A stretch of 13,952 nucleotides of DNA, taken from assembly GCA_964453155.1 (NCBI GenBank), contig CAYVQU010000147.1, positions 1 to 13,952 of the forward strand, in the 5' to 3' direction. Below are positions 5,617 to 13,899 of the stretch, one piece after another. A model generated the notes under the pieces. It was not told where the DNA came from. It made no database searches and saw only the letters and a program-made list of their open reading frames with translations. This DNA is from CAYVQU01 sp964453155. GTDB lineage: Bacteria > Chloroflexota > Anaerolineae > Anaerolineales > UBA11858. Every line of letters begins with the position of its first letter. Position 1 is the stretch's first letter. Made by a program: the position numbers and the translations under genes.

Positions 5617-8600
5617 ATGAACACGCCGAAGATAAACGTATTACTCATTGAAGACGACGAAGATGATTATCTCATCACAGATGAGTTGCTCTCTGATATT
5701 AAGCGAGTCAGCTACCATCTGGAATGGGTAACCACCTACGATGAAGCTTTAGATTTGATGAACATCTGCCAGCACGATGTTTATTTGGTGGATTACCGTC
5801 TGGGGCCCTATAATGGCTTGGATTTGATCCGGGAAGCGCAGGAGCGGGGATGCTTGAAACCGATGATCCTGCTGACTGGGCAAGGCGGTATGGATGTTGA
5901 TTTAGAAGCCATGGAAAGCGGGGCGGCCGATTATTTGGTTAAAGGAAAGCTGGATAGCCAAACGCTGGAACGAGCTATCCGCTATGCCATTGGTCGCTAC
6001 CGCGAGCAGGAAAACCTGCGTAAATCCGAAGAACGCTACCGGTCGTTATTCGAATCGACCCAAGAAGGCATCATCATCTCTGATCACACCGGCTGCCTGG
6101 TTTCTGTAAATCCCGCCGCGAGCCGGATGTTGGGCTATTCTGACCCCTCCGAATTGGTCGGCGTTTCGGCGGTAAGTATATATGCTGATGGTGAACAACG
6201 GCACCATTTGTTTCAGGAGTTGATGGAGAAAGGTACGGTCAGTGCCTATGAACTCACTCTGCTTCGTAAAGATGGCAGCCCCATCTACGCTTTGGGTAGT
6301 ACGACCCTTCATCGCGATGAAAATGGAAACATTCTGCGGACAGAAGGAGTTTTCACCGATATCACTGCTCGTATCCGGGCTGAACAAGCCGAACATGAAC
6401 AACGGATCCTCGCCGAAACCTTGCGGGATACAGCCGCTATCCTCAACAGTACGCTGGATATCAACGAGATTTTGACCCATGTTTTAGATGGCGTTGGGCG
6501 AGTCGTGCCGCACGATGCTGCCAATATCATGTTGATCGAGGCTGGTGTTGCCCGCGTTGTCAGCCAACGGGGCTATGATTTGCGGGGAATTGAGGATTGG
6601 ATCATGACCACCCCGGTGGAGGTCGCCAGCACCCCCAATTTCAATCACATGGTCCAGACCCTAGAGCCAGACTTAATCCCGGATACTACGGTTCATCCGG
6701 ACTGGATTCAATATTCTGAAACCTGTTGGATCAAATCTTACTTGTCGGTCCCGATTCTCCGGGGAGACAATGTTGTGGGGTTCATCAACCTGGATAGTGA
6801 CACCACCAATTTCTTTACAACCGAACACGCCAGACGATTGCTGATATTTGCAGATCAAGTATCGGTCGCTTTGGAAAATGCCTCCCTGTATCAAGATGCG
6901 CTGGCTGCCGCAGAGCGGCGCGCAACCCTTCACCAGGTTAGTCAAGAGATGGTCGCCTCCAGCCGCTCCCCAGAACGAGTGTATGAGGCAATTCACCAAG
7001 CCGTTTCTCGCCTGATGCCTTGTGAAGCCTTTTCAATTACGACCAAAAATGGCAAACCCGGCCGGATCGAAGCCGTTTACTTATATGATAAAGATCAACG
7101 CTACCCGGCGGTTTATGTTGATGAATCTAGTAGCTTTAGCGCCAATATCCTCCAAACCGGACAATCGATATTAATCGACGATTTATTACAATCTGAAGAT
7201 TTAACCGCTTCGCATTTTGGGGATGGTGAACATATCCGATCGGTTTTGGCCGTTCCTATGCAAGTCAATGGCAAACCGTTCGGAATGATTGCAACCCAAA
7301 GTTATCAACCCCAGGTTTATTCCCGCGAAGATCAAAATCTGCTCGAAATGTTGGCCGCAACCGCCGCTACGACTTTAGAAAGCGCCCGCCTCTTCGATGA
7401 GACCCAACGGCATGCCCATACGCAAGCAGCGTTAAACGAAATTACCCAAACAGCCCTGGCTGAAAACTCTACCCTTGAAGCGATGGAAATTTTGGCGAAT
7501 CGTTTCAAGCGTTTGATGAATGCCGATGATTGCTTCATCACAATCTGGGACGAGACCCACCAAACGGTTCTACCTACAGCAGTATCCGGAAATAACTTGA
7601 GAAATTATGCCTCAGTTATCGTCGAGCCTAATGAAAAAACGATTACGGCTTCGGTTTTAGAAATGGGATCCTCCTTGGTAATACCAGATGTCCATAATTC
7701 CGAATATATTAGTCCTCGGATTGCGGCTAAATTTACATCAAAATCGGTTTTGGGGCTGCCATTGATTGCAGATGAAAGAATGTTGGGCGCCGCATTGGTT
7801 TCTTTCGATGACTATCATGATTTCACCCGTGATGAAATATCCTTGGGAGAAAATGTAGCCGCTCAAGTTTCATTGGCATTGGCTAAAATAAATCTGCTGG
7901 ATGAAACCAAGCAGCGTGCCATAGAATTAGAGGCAATAGCTGACGTTTCTCAGGCTTTAAGGATTGCTACCTCTTCAGCTGAAATTCCGCCCATTATTTT
8001 GGATCACCTCATCTATTTATTGAATGTAGATGGCGCGGCCCTGGCATTTCCAAATGCTGCCTCCCGAGATATTGAGATTGAATTTGCTCATGGAATTTAC
8101 GATTATTCGGTTGGTATAAAAACCCCTAAAGGCCAGGGTATTCTTGGACGAGTTGTTGATACTGGGCAACCCTATCACACGAATAATGTGCTTGAAGACG
8201 CCCTCTTCTCGCGCAAGGATTTGGTGAAAGAGCCACGGGCTATGGCTTATGTGCCGCTGATTGCCCAGGAACAGGTCATTGGTGCCATATTTGTCGGCCG
8301 GACCCATAGCAAACACAATGGAAATGCCGAGTTTACCGAAATACAGTTAAGATTGTTGAATGCTCTCGCCGATATCGCGGCCAACAGCCTCCACCGGGCC
8401 GAATTGCATGACCGCACGCGGACTCAGGTTGAACGCCTGACCGCTTTGCACGAGATTGATATGGCCATCAGCGCCAGCATTGACCTCAGCCTGCCGTTCA
8501 ATATTTTGCTCGAAAAATTGACCACCATCTTGGATGTAGATGCGGCCTCAGTGATGTTGTTGGATCCCAATTTGCAGCGCTTAGAAGATGTAGCTCGGCG

Positions 8601-9510
8601 TGGTTTCAAATCTACTGGACCGCAAAAAACATATATTCAGTTGGGACAGCCTCACGCGGGGGTTGCTGCCTTAGAACGGCGACCGGTAAGTATATCTGAT
8701 CTGGCTAACGATGAGGTGTGGCAGGGCAGTAACAAGATTAACGAAGAGCAGTTTGTTAGTTATTATGCGATTCCGCTAATGTCCAAAGGGAAAGTTAATG
8801 GCGTTTTGGAATTATTCAATCGTCAAAAAGTTGACCGTGATCCCGACTGGTTCGATTTTGTGAACACCCTGGCGACTCAGGCCAGTATTGCCATCAACAA
8901 TACCGAGTTGTTCGACGAAGCCCAACGCTCCAATATGGAATTATCCTTGGCGTACGATGCCACCATTGAAGCTTGGTCCCGAACTCTAGAACTCAGAGAT
9001 ATGGAAACCGAGGGGCACAGCCGCCGGGTGACCGAGATGACGGTCCGGATGGCCGAGGCGATGGGGATTCGGGGGCCTGAGTTAGTTCAAATTCGCCGTG
9101 GGGCCCTGCTACATGACATCGGCAAGATGGGGGTACCCGACAGCGTGCTGTTCAAACCTGGTCCCCTCGATGATGACGAGTGGGAAATCATGCGGCAGCA
9201 TCCGGTGCATGCCCATGAATTGCTAATGGCGATTCCCTTCTTGCGAACTGCCGTAGATATTCCGCATTATCACCATGAAAAGTGGGATGGCAGTGGTTAT
9301 CCCAGCGGTCTAAAGCGGGAGCAAATCCCATTGTCCGCCCGTATCTTTGCCGTAGTGGATGTCTGGGATGCCCTGACCACCGACCGGCCCTATCGCGATG
9401 CCTGGCCCCGGGAGAAAGTGGCTAATTACTTGCAGGAAAATTCCGGTTCCCATTTCGACCCCCAAATTGTGGCCGTATTCAATCGTTTGCTAGAAAATTC
9501 GGATTGGTGA
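5617..9510 (+). CDS. REC-PAS-(GAF)x5-HD-GYP c-di-GMP phosphodiesterase
   Basis: This is a soluble multi-sensor response regulator of about 1297 residues. Approximate domain order: receiver (6-125) with acidic pocket E12-D13-D14, phospho-acceptor D59 in LVDYRLG, T87 and K109; PAS (137-255); five GAF-type sensory regions at about 275-427, 437-595, 600-762, 768-929 and 938-1102; and HD-GYP (1108-1297). The HD-GYP core is complete, with HDIGK (H1166, D1167), the downstream HP, HHEKWDGSGYP (GYP at 1227-1229) and ARIFAVVDVWDALT. Hydrolysis of cyclic di-GMP is therefore expected. There is no membrane segment and no histidine kinase domain, so phosphorylation must come from a kinase outside the window. 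The third to fifth GAFs are weaker matches to the fold by eye. ATG 5617 is chosen over the in-frame GTG 5593 because the receiver begins just after it; neither has a strong ribosome site. The gene is monocistronic between terminators. Confidence 0.93.
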   Translation: MNTPKINVLLIEDDEDDYLITDELLSDIKRVSYHLEWVTTYDEALDLMNICQHDVYLVDYRLGPYNGLDLIREAQERGCLKPMILLTGQGGMDVDLEAMESGAADYLVKGKLDSQTLERAIRYAIGRYREQENLRKSEERYRSLFESTQEGIIISDHTGCLVSVNPAASRMLGYSDPSELVGVSAVSIYADGEQRHHLFQELMEKGTVSAYELTLLRKDGSPIYALGSTTLHRDENGNILRTEGVFTDITARIRAEQAEHEQRILAETLRDTAAILNSTLDINEILTHVLDGVGRVVPHDAANIMLIEAGVARVVSQRGYDLRGIEDWIMTTPVEVASTPNFNHMVQTLEPDLIPDTTVHPDWIQYSETCWIKSYLSVPILRGDNVVGFINLDSDTTNFFTTEHARRLLIFADQVSVALENASLYQDALAAAERRATLHQVSQEMVASSRSPERVYEAIHQAVSRLMPCEAFSITTKNGKPGRIEAVYLYDKDQRYPAVYVDESSSFSANILQTGQSILIDDLLQSEDLTASHFGDGEHIRSVLAVPMQVNGKPFGMIATQSYQPQVYSREDQNLLEMLAATAATTLESARLFDETQRHAHTQAALNEITQTALAENSTLEAMEILANRFKRLMNADDCFITIWDETHQTVLPTAVSGNNLRNYASVIVEPNEKTITASVLEMGSSLVIPDVHNSEYISPRIAAKFTSKSVLGLPLIADERMLGAALVSFDDYHDFTRDEISLGENVAAQVSLALAKINLLDETKQRAIELEAIADVSQALRIATSSAEIPPIILDHLIYLLNVDGAALAFPNAASRDIEIEFAHGIYDYSVGIKTPKGQGILGRVVDTGQPYHTNNVLEDALFSRKDLVKEPRAMAYVPLIAQEQVIGAIFVGRTHSKHNGNAEFTEIQLRLLNALADIAANSLHRAELHDRTRTQVERLTALHEIDMAISASIDLSLPFNILLEKLTTILDVDAASVMLLDPNLQRLEDVARRGFKSTGPQKTYIQLGQPHAGVAALERRPVSISDLANDEVWQGSNKINEEQFVSYYAIPLMSKGKVNGVLELFNRQKVDRDPDWFDFVNTLATQASIAINNTELFDEAQRSNMELSLAYDATIEAWSRTLELRDMETEGHSRRVTEMTVRMAEAMGIRGPELVQIRRGALLHDIGKMGVPDSVLFKPGPLDDDEWEIMRQHPVHAHELLMAIPFLRTAVDIPHYHHEKWDGSGYPSGLKREQIPLSARIFAVVDVWDALTTDRPYRDAWPREKVANYLQENSGSHFDPQIVAVFNRLLENSDW

Positions 9511-9573
9511 TATCTCACCGTGGTGAGCCACTCATCTATGTGAGCTCTCACTTTCGGTGAGAACTTCACCAGG
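9507..9573 (+). repeat. Four-copy 17-bp tandem repeat of palindromic units
   Basis: Units begin at 9507 (16 bp), 9523, 9540 and 9557 (17 bp each). Each begins GTGA, carries a CTCAC-like core (CTCAC, CTCAT, CTCAC, TTCAC), and then has 3-5 variable bases. Each unit is thus an imperfect palindrome GTGAG..CTCAC, and neighbouring units can also pair (CTCACC 9514-9519 with GGTGAG 9522-9527; TCTCAC 9546-9551 with GTGAGA 9557-9562). The first unit includes the TGA stop of the HD-GYP gene and the last overlaps the following terminator stem. Function unknown. Confidence 0.7.
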
Positions 9574-9610
9574 AGCCAGTCCTGTGGCGAGGGACTGGCT
9601 CCAAATTTTT
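9572..9610 (+). terminator. Rho-independent terminator after the HD-GYP gene
   Basis: GGAGCCAGTCC (9572-9582) pairs perfectly with GGACTGGCTCC (9592-9602) around a 9-nt loop, giving a GC-rich 11-bp stem. AAATTTTT follows. It lies about 60 bp after the stop and is the primary terminator for the + strand gene. Confidence 0.85.
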
Positions 9611-9635
9611 AATCCCCTTTTTGAATTGTGTCTGT

Positions 9636-9677
9636 AAAAATAATCCCGGAAACTTTCAAGTTTCCGGGATTATTTTT
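9636..9677. terminator. Bidirectional terminator between convergent genes
   Basis: AAAAATAATCCCGGAAACTT (9636-9655) and its complement (9658-9677) form a near-continuous 19-20 bp stem with a tiny loop. The flanks are A5 on the left and T6 on the right, so both strands end in a U-run. It sits 5 bp beyond the GH4 stop, so it mainly serves the minus-strand GH4 gene and backs up the + strand terminator. It shares the 9-mer CGGAAACTT with the terminator at 5339-5378. Confidence 0.88.
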
Positions 9678-9682
9678 TACCT

Positions 9683-11029
9683 CTACTTCAAATACCCCAA
9701 CCACTTTTCCTGATATTGGATCATCGTGTCCAACATTTCTTCAATACCGCGATATTGATTGACAATCGGATCAACCAACAAAGCCTGTAGAGCCGCAGAC
9801 CGGGATTTATTAATGATGGCCTCGGCGGTTAGATCATGGACGGCCACCTGGTTGGTGAGTAAGCCCAGGAACCCGCTGGGGAGGCGCCCCATCGAAATCC
9901 CGTGGAGGCCATCTTTATCGACAGTGGCGGGAACTTCCACTGAAATCCAATCGGGCAGGTCAGTCAGCAGGCCGTTGTTGGGGATGTTAACGGCCGGTTC
10001 TTCGTAACCTGAATCAGTCAGAATGCCCTCGATGATGGGGACAATCCGCTCACTGAGGCGGAGTTCGATTTTCGGCTCGACATTCGACAGATATTCTTTG
10101 TAGAAGCGGTAGAAATCGTTGATCCCTTTGTGATCGGTGACATCATAGGCCCACTGGATGTATTCGCCAAAGTGGCTGTCGCTGGTGATCGGTAGGACCC
10201 CAAATTTCTCCAAAACGGCTTTGAAAACCCCGCGCTCTGGCCAGGCTTCTTTTTCGATAGTGGCAAAGTCTTCGGGTTTTTCGGGCCAGATCCCAGTTTC
10301 CTTGAAGTATTTGAAAACCGAGTCCAGGGAGGGCATATTGCCAAAAAATAGCGGTGCTTTTTCCCGGATATCGGGATAGGCATCAGCACCCGTTTCAGCA
10401 TATTCGGCGGTGATGACGGCGCTGAAGTGGTTCAAACCCGCGGCCCGGACTTTGAGTTGGTCATAGGGCACTTCCAGAACGAGGGGCAAGAACATCTCCA
10501 AAGAGTTGATCTCGTGGCACAGGCCGACAAATTTCAAATCGGGGAAGGCGCGGGTAACAGTCGTGCAAATCCGGCTCATCGGGTTGCTGAAATTGAACAC
10601 TACGGCCTCGGGGCAAATCTCCATCACATCGGCGCAGATTTCCAGGATCGGGGGCGTGATCCGCAGGGCATGGAACAATCCACCGGGTCCGCCGTTTTCG
10701 CCGTAAATCTGCTGGACGCCGTATTGCTGCGGAATGCGCCAGTCCTGTTCCCAGAGTTCAAACCGGTCGCCAACCTCGATCGAGATGATGACATAATCGG
10801 CCCCTTGGAGCGCCTCGGCCCGATTGGTGGTGGCGGTCACATGGTAGGGTAAACCATGTTCTTCAATGAATGCTTTCCCGGTTTCTTCGACCACGCCGAC
10901 GGTAACGGGGTTGATGTCCAATAACACGATCTCACTGCCAGCCAAAATCTCGCTTTGCAGAATATCACCAATGGTGCCGTAGCCAAACTGCGCGCTGCCC
11001 GCACCGATCAAAACTATTCGTTTTTCCAT
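9683..11029 (-). CDS. GH4 NAD-dependent glycosidase, probable alpha-galacturonidase type
   Basis: Glycoside hydrolase family 4 cleaves glycosides by a redox-elimination mechanism using NAD+ and a divalent metal. The 448-residue length is normal for the family. Seen are the NAD-binding start IVLIGAGSAQFG (5-16) and DIN (38-40), GENGGPGG (110-117), NFSNPMSR (146-153), the metal-ligand motif CHEI (171-174) and GLNHFS with metal ligand His201 (198-203). In this family the four residues at the CH.. site correlate with substrate: CHSV in alpha-galactosidases, CHG in alpha-glucosidases, CN-V/I-P in phospho-beta-glucosidases, and CHEV in alpha-galacturonidases. CHEI is closest to the last, so a uronate substrate is inferred. 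AGGAG at 11037-11041 sets the start. The gene is transcribed toward the HD-GYP gene. It lies 116 bp downstream of the Rph-like gene but appears to have its own promoter. Confidence 0.92.
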   Translation of the reverse strand: MEKRIVLIGAGSAQFGYGTIGDILQSEILAGSEIVLLDINPVTVGVVEETGKAFIEEHGLPYHVTATTNRAEALQGADYVIISIEVGDRFELWEQDWRIPQQYGVQQIYGENGGPGGLFHALRITPPILEICADVMEICPEAVVFNFSNPMSRICTTVTRAFPDLKFVGLCHEINSLEMFLPLVLEVPYDQLKVRAAGLNHFSAVITAEYAETGADAYPDIREKAPLFFGNMPSLDSVFKYFKETGIWPEKPEDFATIEKEAWPERGVFKAVLEKFGVLPITSDSHFGEYIQWAYDVTDHKGINDFYRFYKEYLSNVEPKIELRLSERIVPIIEGILTDSGYEEPAVNIPNNGLLTDLPDWISVEVPATVDKDGLHGISMGRLPSGFLGLLTNQVAVHDLTAEAIINKSRSAALQALLVDPIVNQYRGIEEMLDTMIQYQEKWLGYLK

Positions 11030-11036
11030 TAAAAGT

Positions 11037-11041
11037 CTCCT
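11037..11041 (-). promoter_or_regulatory. Ribosome binding site of the GH4 gene
   Basis: On the minus strand AGGAG is followed by 7 nt and then ATG (11029-11027). This is the best ribosome site in the window and fixes the start. Confidence 0.85.
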
Positions 11042-11089
11042 AAAATGTAAAGTATATTGGGGTATTCAGGTCAAACGGTACAGCGCGCA

Positions 11090-11095
11090 ATTATA
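11090..11095 (-). promoter_or_regulatory. Probable -10 box of the GH4 promoter
   Basis: A perfect TATAAT is read on the minus strand (GCGG-TATAAT-TGCGC), 60 bp before the GH4 start. The hexamer 17 bp upstream does not resemble TTGACA, so the promoter may be weak or activator-dependent. The inverted repeat at 11112-11159 lies just upstream, where a regulator could bind. Confidence 0.55.
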
Positions 11096-11111
11096 CCGCG
11101 TGAAGGGGGTT

Positions 11112-11159
11112 AGATGGTTTGATCGTTGGTTAGAAATACCAACGATCAAACTATCATCT
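11112..11159 (-). repeat. 14-bp inverted repeat overlapping the Rph-like stop codon
   Basis: GTTTGATCGTTGGT (11117-11130) and its exact complement (11138-11151) surround a 7-nt loop. AGATG and CATCT (11112-11116, 11155-11159) extend the stem after a 3-nt bulge. The TGA stop of the Rph-like gene lies in the right arm. On the minus strand the hairpin is not followed by a T-run, so it is a poor intrinsic terminator. Its place upstream of the GH4 -10 box allows an operator role instead. Confidence 0.65.
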
Positions 11160-13893
11160 CAATTATCCCCGTCGAACCATCCACCCGGATTTGGTCCCCC
11201 GTCTTCAAGCGGGTCGTTGCCTGATCGACCCCAACTACGGCCGGGATGCCATATTCACGCGCCACAACCGAGCCATGCGTCATCATCCCCCCAATCTCCA
11301 TGATAAGTCCACCTGCGGCCAGAAACAGCGGCGTCCAGGCCGGATCGGTGCCGGGGCAGACCAGGATTTCACCCGGTTTGAACTGAGTTCCATGAGGATT
11401 GAGCACCACCCGCACGGTTCCCTCCACCACCCCTGGGGAAACCGGATCACCAACAAGGTCAGATCCAGCCTCCGGAGTCGCGGCGACCCCCTCATAAAAC
11501 GCGGTCCCATCACTCAACAGAACCCGTGGAATCTGCTTGCGCCGCATCTCCCGTGCTCTGATTTTCCGGCGTTCAGCAATTTTCTGGCGAATTCCAGCCC
11601 AATCCACCCCCTCAGCCTTATCCCCTACCCCCTCGCTCATCTCTACCAGTTCATCAATATACAAGAAAAACAAATCATCTTCCGCTGTCAAATACCCCCG
11701 CTGAACCAAATTCCGTCCACTCTCAAGCAAACTCTGACGAATATTCCCCAGCATCCGAATGGCGAAGAATTTAGGAGCCTCCCGCATTCCGCCCAGGGAC
11801 CGGTAGCGGTTGGCGGTGAATTTCACCAGTCGGGCTTTAAGCCAGCCCTTCGGCAGTGTGCGGACGGCCGCAATCATGTCATCTATTGCCATTTGAGCCG
11901 CCTGGGCACCGCGCGCAAAGACGGCGTCTGGGGCCAGATCCGGATCGTCAATCTGGAGATAGCTTTGGAGTACTTGCATGACATGGGTGGGATCTTCACG
12001 CCAGCGAATCCGCCCAATATCGATTTCACCCAAGCCGCGGGCACCATAGCGAGCCATGAATTTGTTGATCGCGGCTTGGGCGGCAGTTGGTAGTGATTTT
12101 TTCAGATATTGGGTCGCCAAATCGGTCGCGGGGGTTTGTTGGAATTCGTTTAATGAGTCCGGATCAGCCTGAATGGCTTGGGCTGTTTGCCACAGCACTA
12201 AGTCCATTTCGGTGGTGACATTGTGGGGTATCCCGCGGGTAATTTCGAGATGGATGGTTTGATAGCGGGGCTCTCCAGTAGCGGCAGCGAGTTCTCTTGC
12301 AAATCGCTCCAAAATACCAAAGAAGGGTGCCATCCCCGCCACAATGGGGGGCATCCCCCGCGGGATCGCAAAGTCCGCAAATAAACCTTTAGCTTTCAGG
12401 AGCAGCAGGATGTGATTGCGAAAATCAGTCCAGAGATTACTGCTGGAACTAAGCCGTTGCTGCGATTGATGAACTATCTCATCGAAAAACTGTAAAACTT
12501 TATCGCGCTGTTCATCTGGATGCCGCAGGGTGCGAAGGACCTGGCCTATGAATGGGATCACGAACCCGGCTACCTGTCTGATTGTGCGAAAACTTGGCCG
12601 GGAATGGATCGGCGCGAACCGGGTGTCTTGGGCGATTTTCTGGACGGCCTGCGCAACACCAGGATCAATTGCTTTGATCACCTTGGGGTAATTTTTGTGC
12701 CCTAAGGGTGTTCGTAAAATTGGGGTCATGTTGATCCAGATCCGTTCGGCAGCGGTGTAAAACGCGGTTTGTTCCTGAATAGTCAGGTCCAAACCAAATA
12801 ATTGGCCCCCGCCGGTGAGTATCAGTTTTATCAAGTCGTTACCAAGCGGGGTTAAGGGTTCGAGCACGCCTTGAACGGTATGAAAACCGATCAGAAAACG
12901 CGCTGGCTCGAGGGGTAAATTATCTGGTAGGGGAAAGAGCGAGGTGATTGGACGGGATTGGAGAATTTGGAAATTTCTATTTGCGTCCACCGCCCATTCA
13001 ATATCTTGGGGGAACTGATATAGATTTTGGATTTCTTGACCGCTTGCGGCCAATTTCAGAATCGTATCGTCTGGAATTGCCTGGATTTGGGATGAATCCT
13101 GCTCCTGGATGTTGAGACCGCCCTCAGATTTCCCCGTCATGACAAGCGCTTTGCTCCCTAAAGATTTCTGGTTGATCGTTCCTTTATGGGGATCCACCAC
13201 GTAATGATCCGGCTCCACCTGTCCCCCCACCAATGCTTCTCCCAATCCCAACGTGGCATCGATGACGGTTTCTGTCCGCTGCCCGGTGAGGGGGTTGGCG
13301 GTGAATAAAACACCAGCAGCCACACTCTCAACCATATTTTGGACGATCACACAGAGACCCACATCAGCATGCGAAATCGCATTGCGGGCGCGGTAGCCGA
13401 TGGCGCGGGCTGTCCACAGCGATGACCAACATTTCACAATTGCCTCAGCCAGGGGCTCCACCCCGATGATGTTTAGAAACGTATCCTGCTGCCCGGCAAA
13501 AGACATCTCGGGCAGGTCTTCGGCGGTCGCGGAGGAGCGGACTGCCACTGGCCGGGCCCCCAACCACGGCCAGGCGATCTCCAGGCTGTTTACTAGCCAT
13601 GGGAGCTGGCTCCCCTCATCAAAATGAGTCCGGATTTCGTCCGCGGCAGCAGTTAAATCTGTGGGATTAGCCGGGTCTATCTTAGCCAATATCCTTTGAA
13701 TTTTGGGTGTCAAATCATTGTGTGCCACATAATCCCAATACGTACTGGTTGGGATGAAGAACCCATTTGGCATCGGGAATCCGGCCAGAGCCAGCTTGTT
13801 CAGATTGATCGCTTTCCCGCCGACCAATGCCAACGAGACTTCAGGAGCCATCAGAGGGATAAAGGGTTGGGGGAGGGGTTCAGGTGAGATCAT
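11146..13893 (-). CDS. Rph-type PEP-synthase-like phosphotransferase
   Basis: This is a 915-residue enzyme of the PEP synthase/rifampicin phosphotransferase superfamily. The N-terminal ATP-grasp domain (about 1-318) shows VGGKAINLNKL (K27), AVRSSATAEDLPEMSFAGQQ (117-136) and DIEWA..QSRPIT (297-317). A long, mainly helical middle region (about 330-800) carries GEIDIGRIRWRED near 622 and REAPKFFAIRM near 703. The C-terminal swivelling domain (812-915) has phospho-histidine His873 in GGMMTHGSVVAREYGIPAVVG. The PEP/pyruvate TIM barrel of true PEP synthases is missing, and the middle-region motifs recall rifampicin phosphotransferases, which move the beta-phosphate of ATP onto the drug via His. 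The actual acceptor is unknown. The start is ATG 13893; a longer in-frame TTG at 13926 lies inside the upstream terminator hairpin. No Shine-Dalgarno sequence precedes 13893. The rifamycin-associated element known from actinomycete rph genes was not recognised upstream. Confidence 0.88.
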   Translation of the reverse strand: MISPEPLPQPFIPLMAPEVSLALVGGKAINLNKLALAGFPMPNGFFIPTSTYWDYVAHNDLTPKIQRILAKIDPANPTDLTAAADEIRTHFDEGSQLPWLVNSLEIAWPWLGARPVAVRSSATAEDLPEMSFAGQQDTFLNIIGVEPLAEAIVKCWSSLWTARAIGYRARNAISHADVGLCVIVQNMVESVAAGVLFTANPLTGQRTETVIDATLGLGEALVGGQVEPDHYVVDPHKGTINQKSLGSKALVMTGKSEGGLNIQEQDSSQIQAIPDDTILKLAASGQEIQNLYQFPQDIEWAVDANRNFQILQSRPITSLFPLPDNLPLEPARFLIGFHTVQGVLEPLTPLGNDLIKLILTGGGQLFGLDLTIQEQTAFYTAAERIWINMTPILRTPLGHKNYPKVIKAIDPGVAQAVQKIAQDTRFAPIHSRPSFRTIRQVAGFVIPFIGQVLRTLRHPDEQRDKVLQFFDEIVHQSQQRLSSSSNLWTDFRNHILLLLKAKGLFADFAIPRGMPPIVAGMAPFFGILERFARELAAATGEPRYQTIHLEITRGIPHNVTTEMDLVLWQTAQAIQADPDSLNEFQQTPATDLATQYLKKSLPTAAQAAINKFMARYGARGLGEIDIGRIRWREDPTHVMQVLQSYLQIDDPDLAPDAVFARGAQAAQMAIDDMIAAVRTLPKGWLKARLVKFTANRYRSLGGMREAPKFFAIRMLGNIRQSLLESGRNLVQRGYLTAEDDLFFLYIDELVEMSEGVGDKAEGVDWAGIRQKIAERRKIRAREMRRKQIPRVLLSDGTAFYEGVAATPEAGSDLVGDPVSPGVVEGTVRVVLNPHGTQFKPGEILVCPGTDPAWTPLFLAAGGLIMEIGGMMTHGSVVAREYGIPAVVGVDQATTRLKTGDQIRVDGSTGIIEMIV

Positions 13894-13899
13894 AAAAAT

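Noticed and set aside
9507..9573. CRISPR-like array.
   Set aside because: Units are only 16-17 bp with no unique spacers, and no cas genes are in the window.
11191..12093. 300-codon open frame on the plus strand inside the Rph-like gene.
   Set aside because: Antisense to a well-supported gene, rich in Pro, His and Arg as expected for a shadow frame, with no family match.
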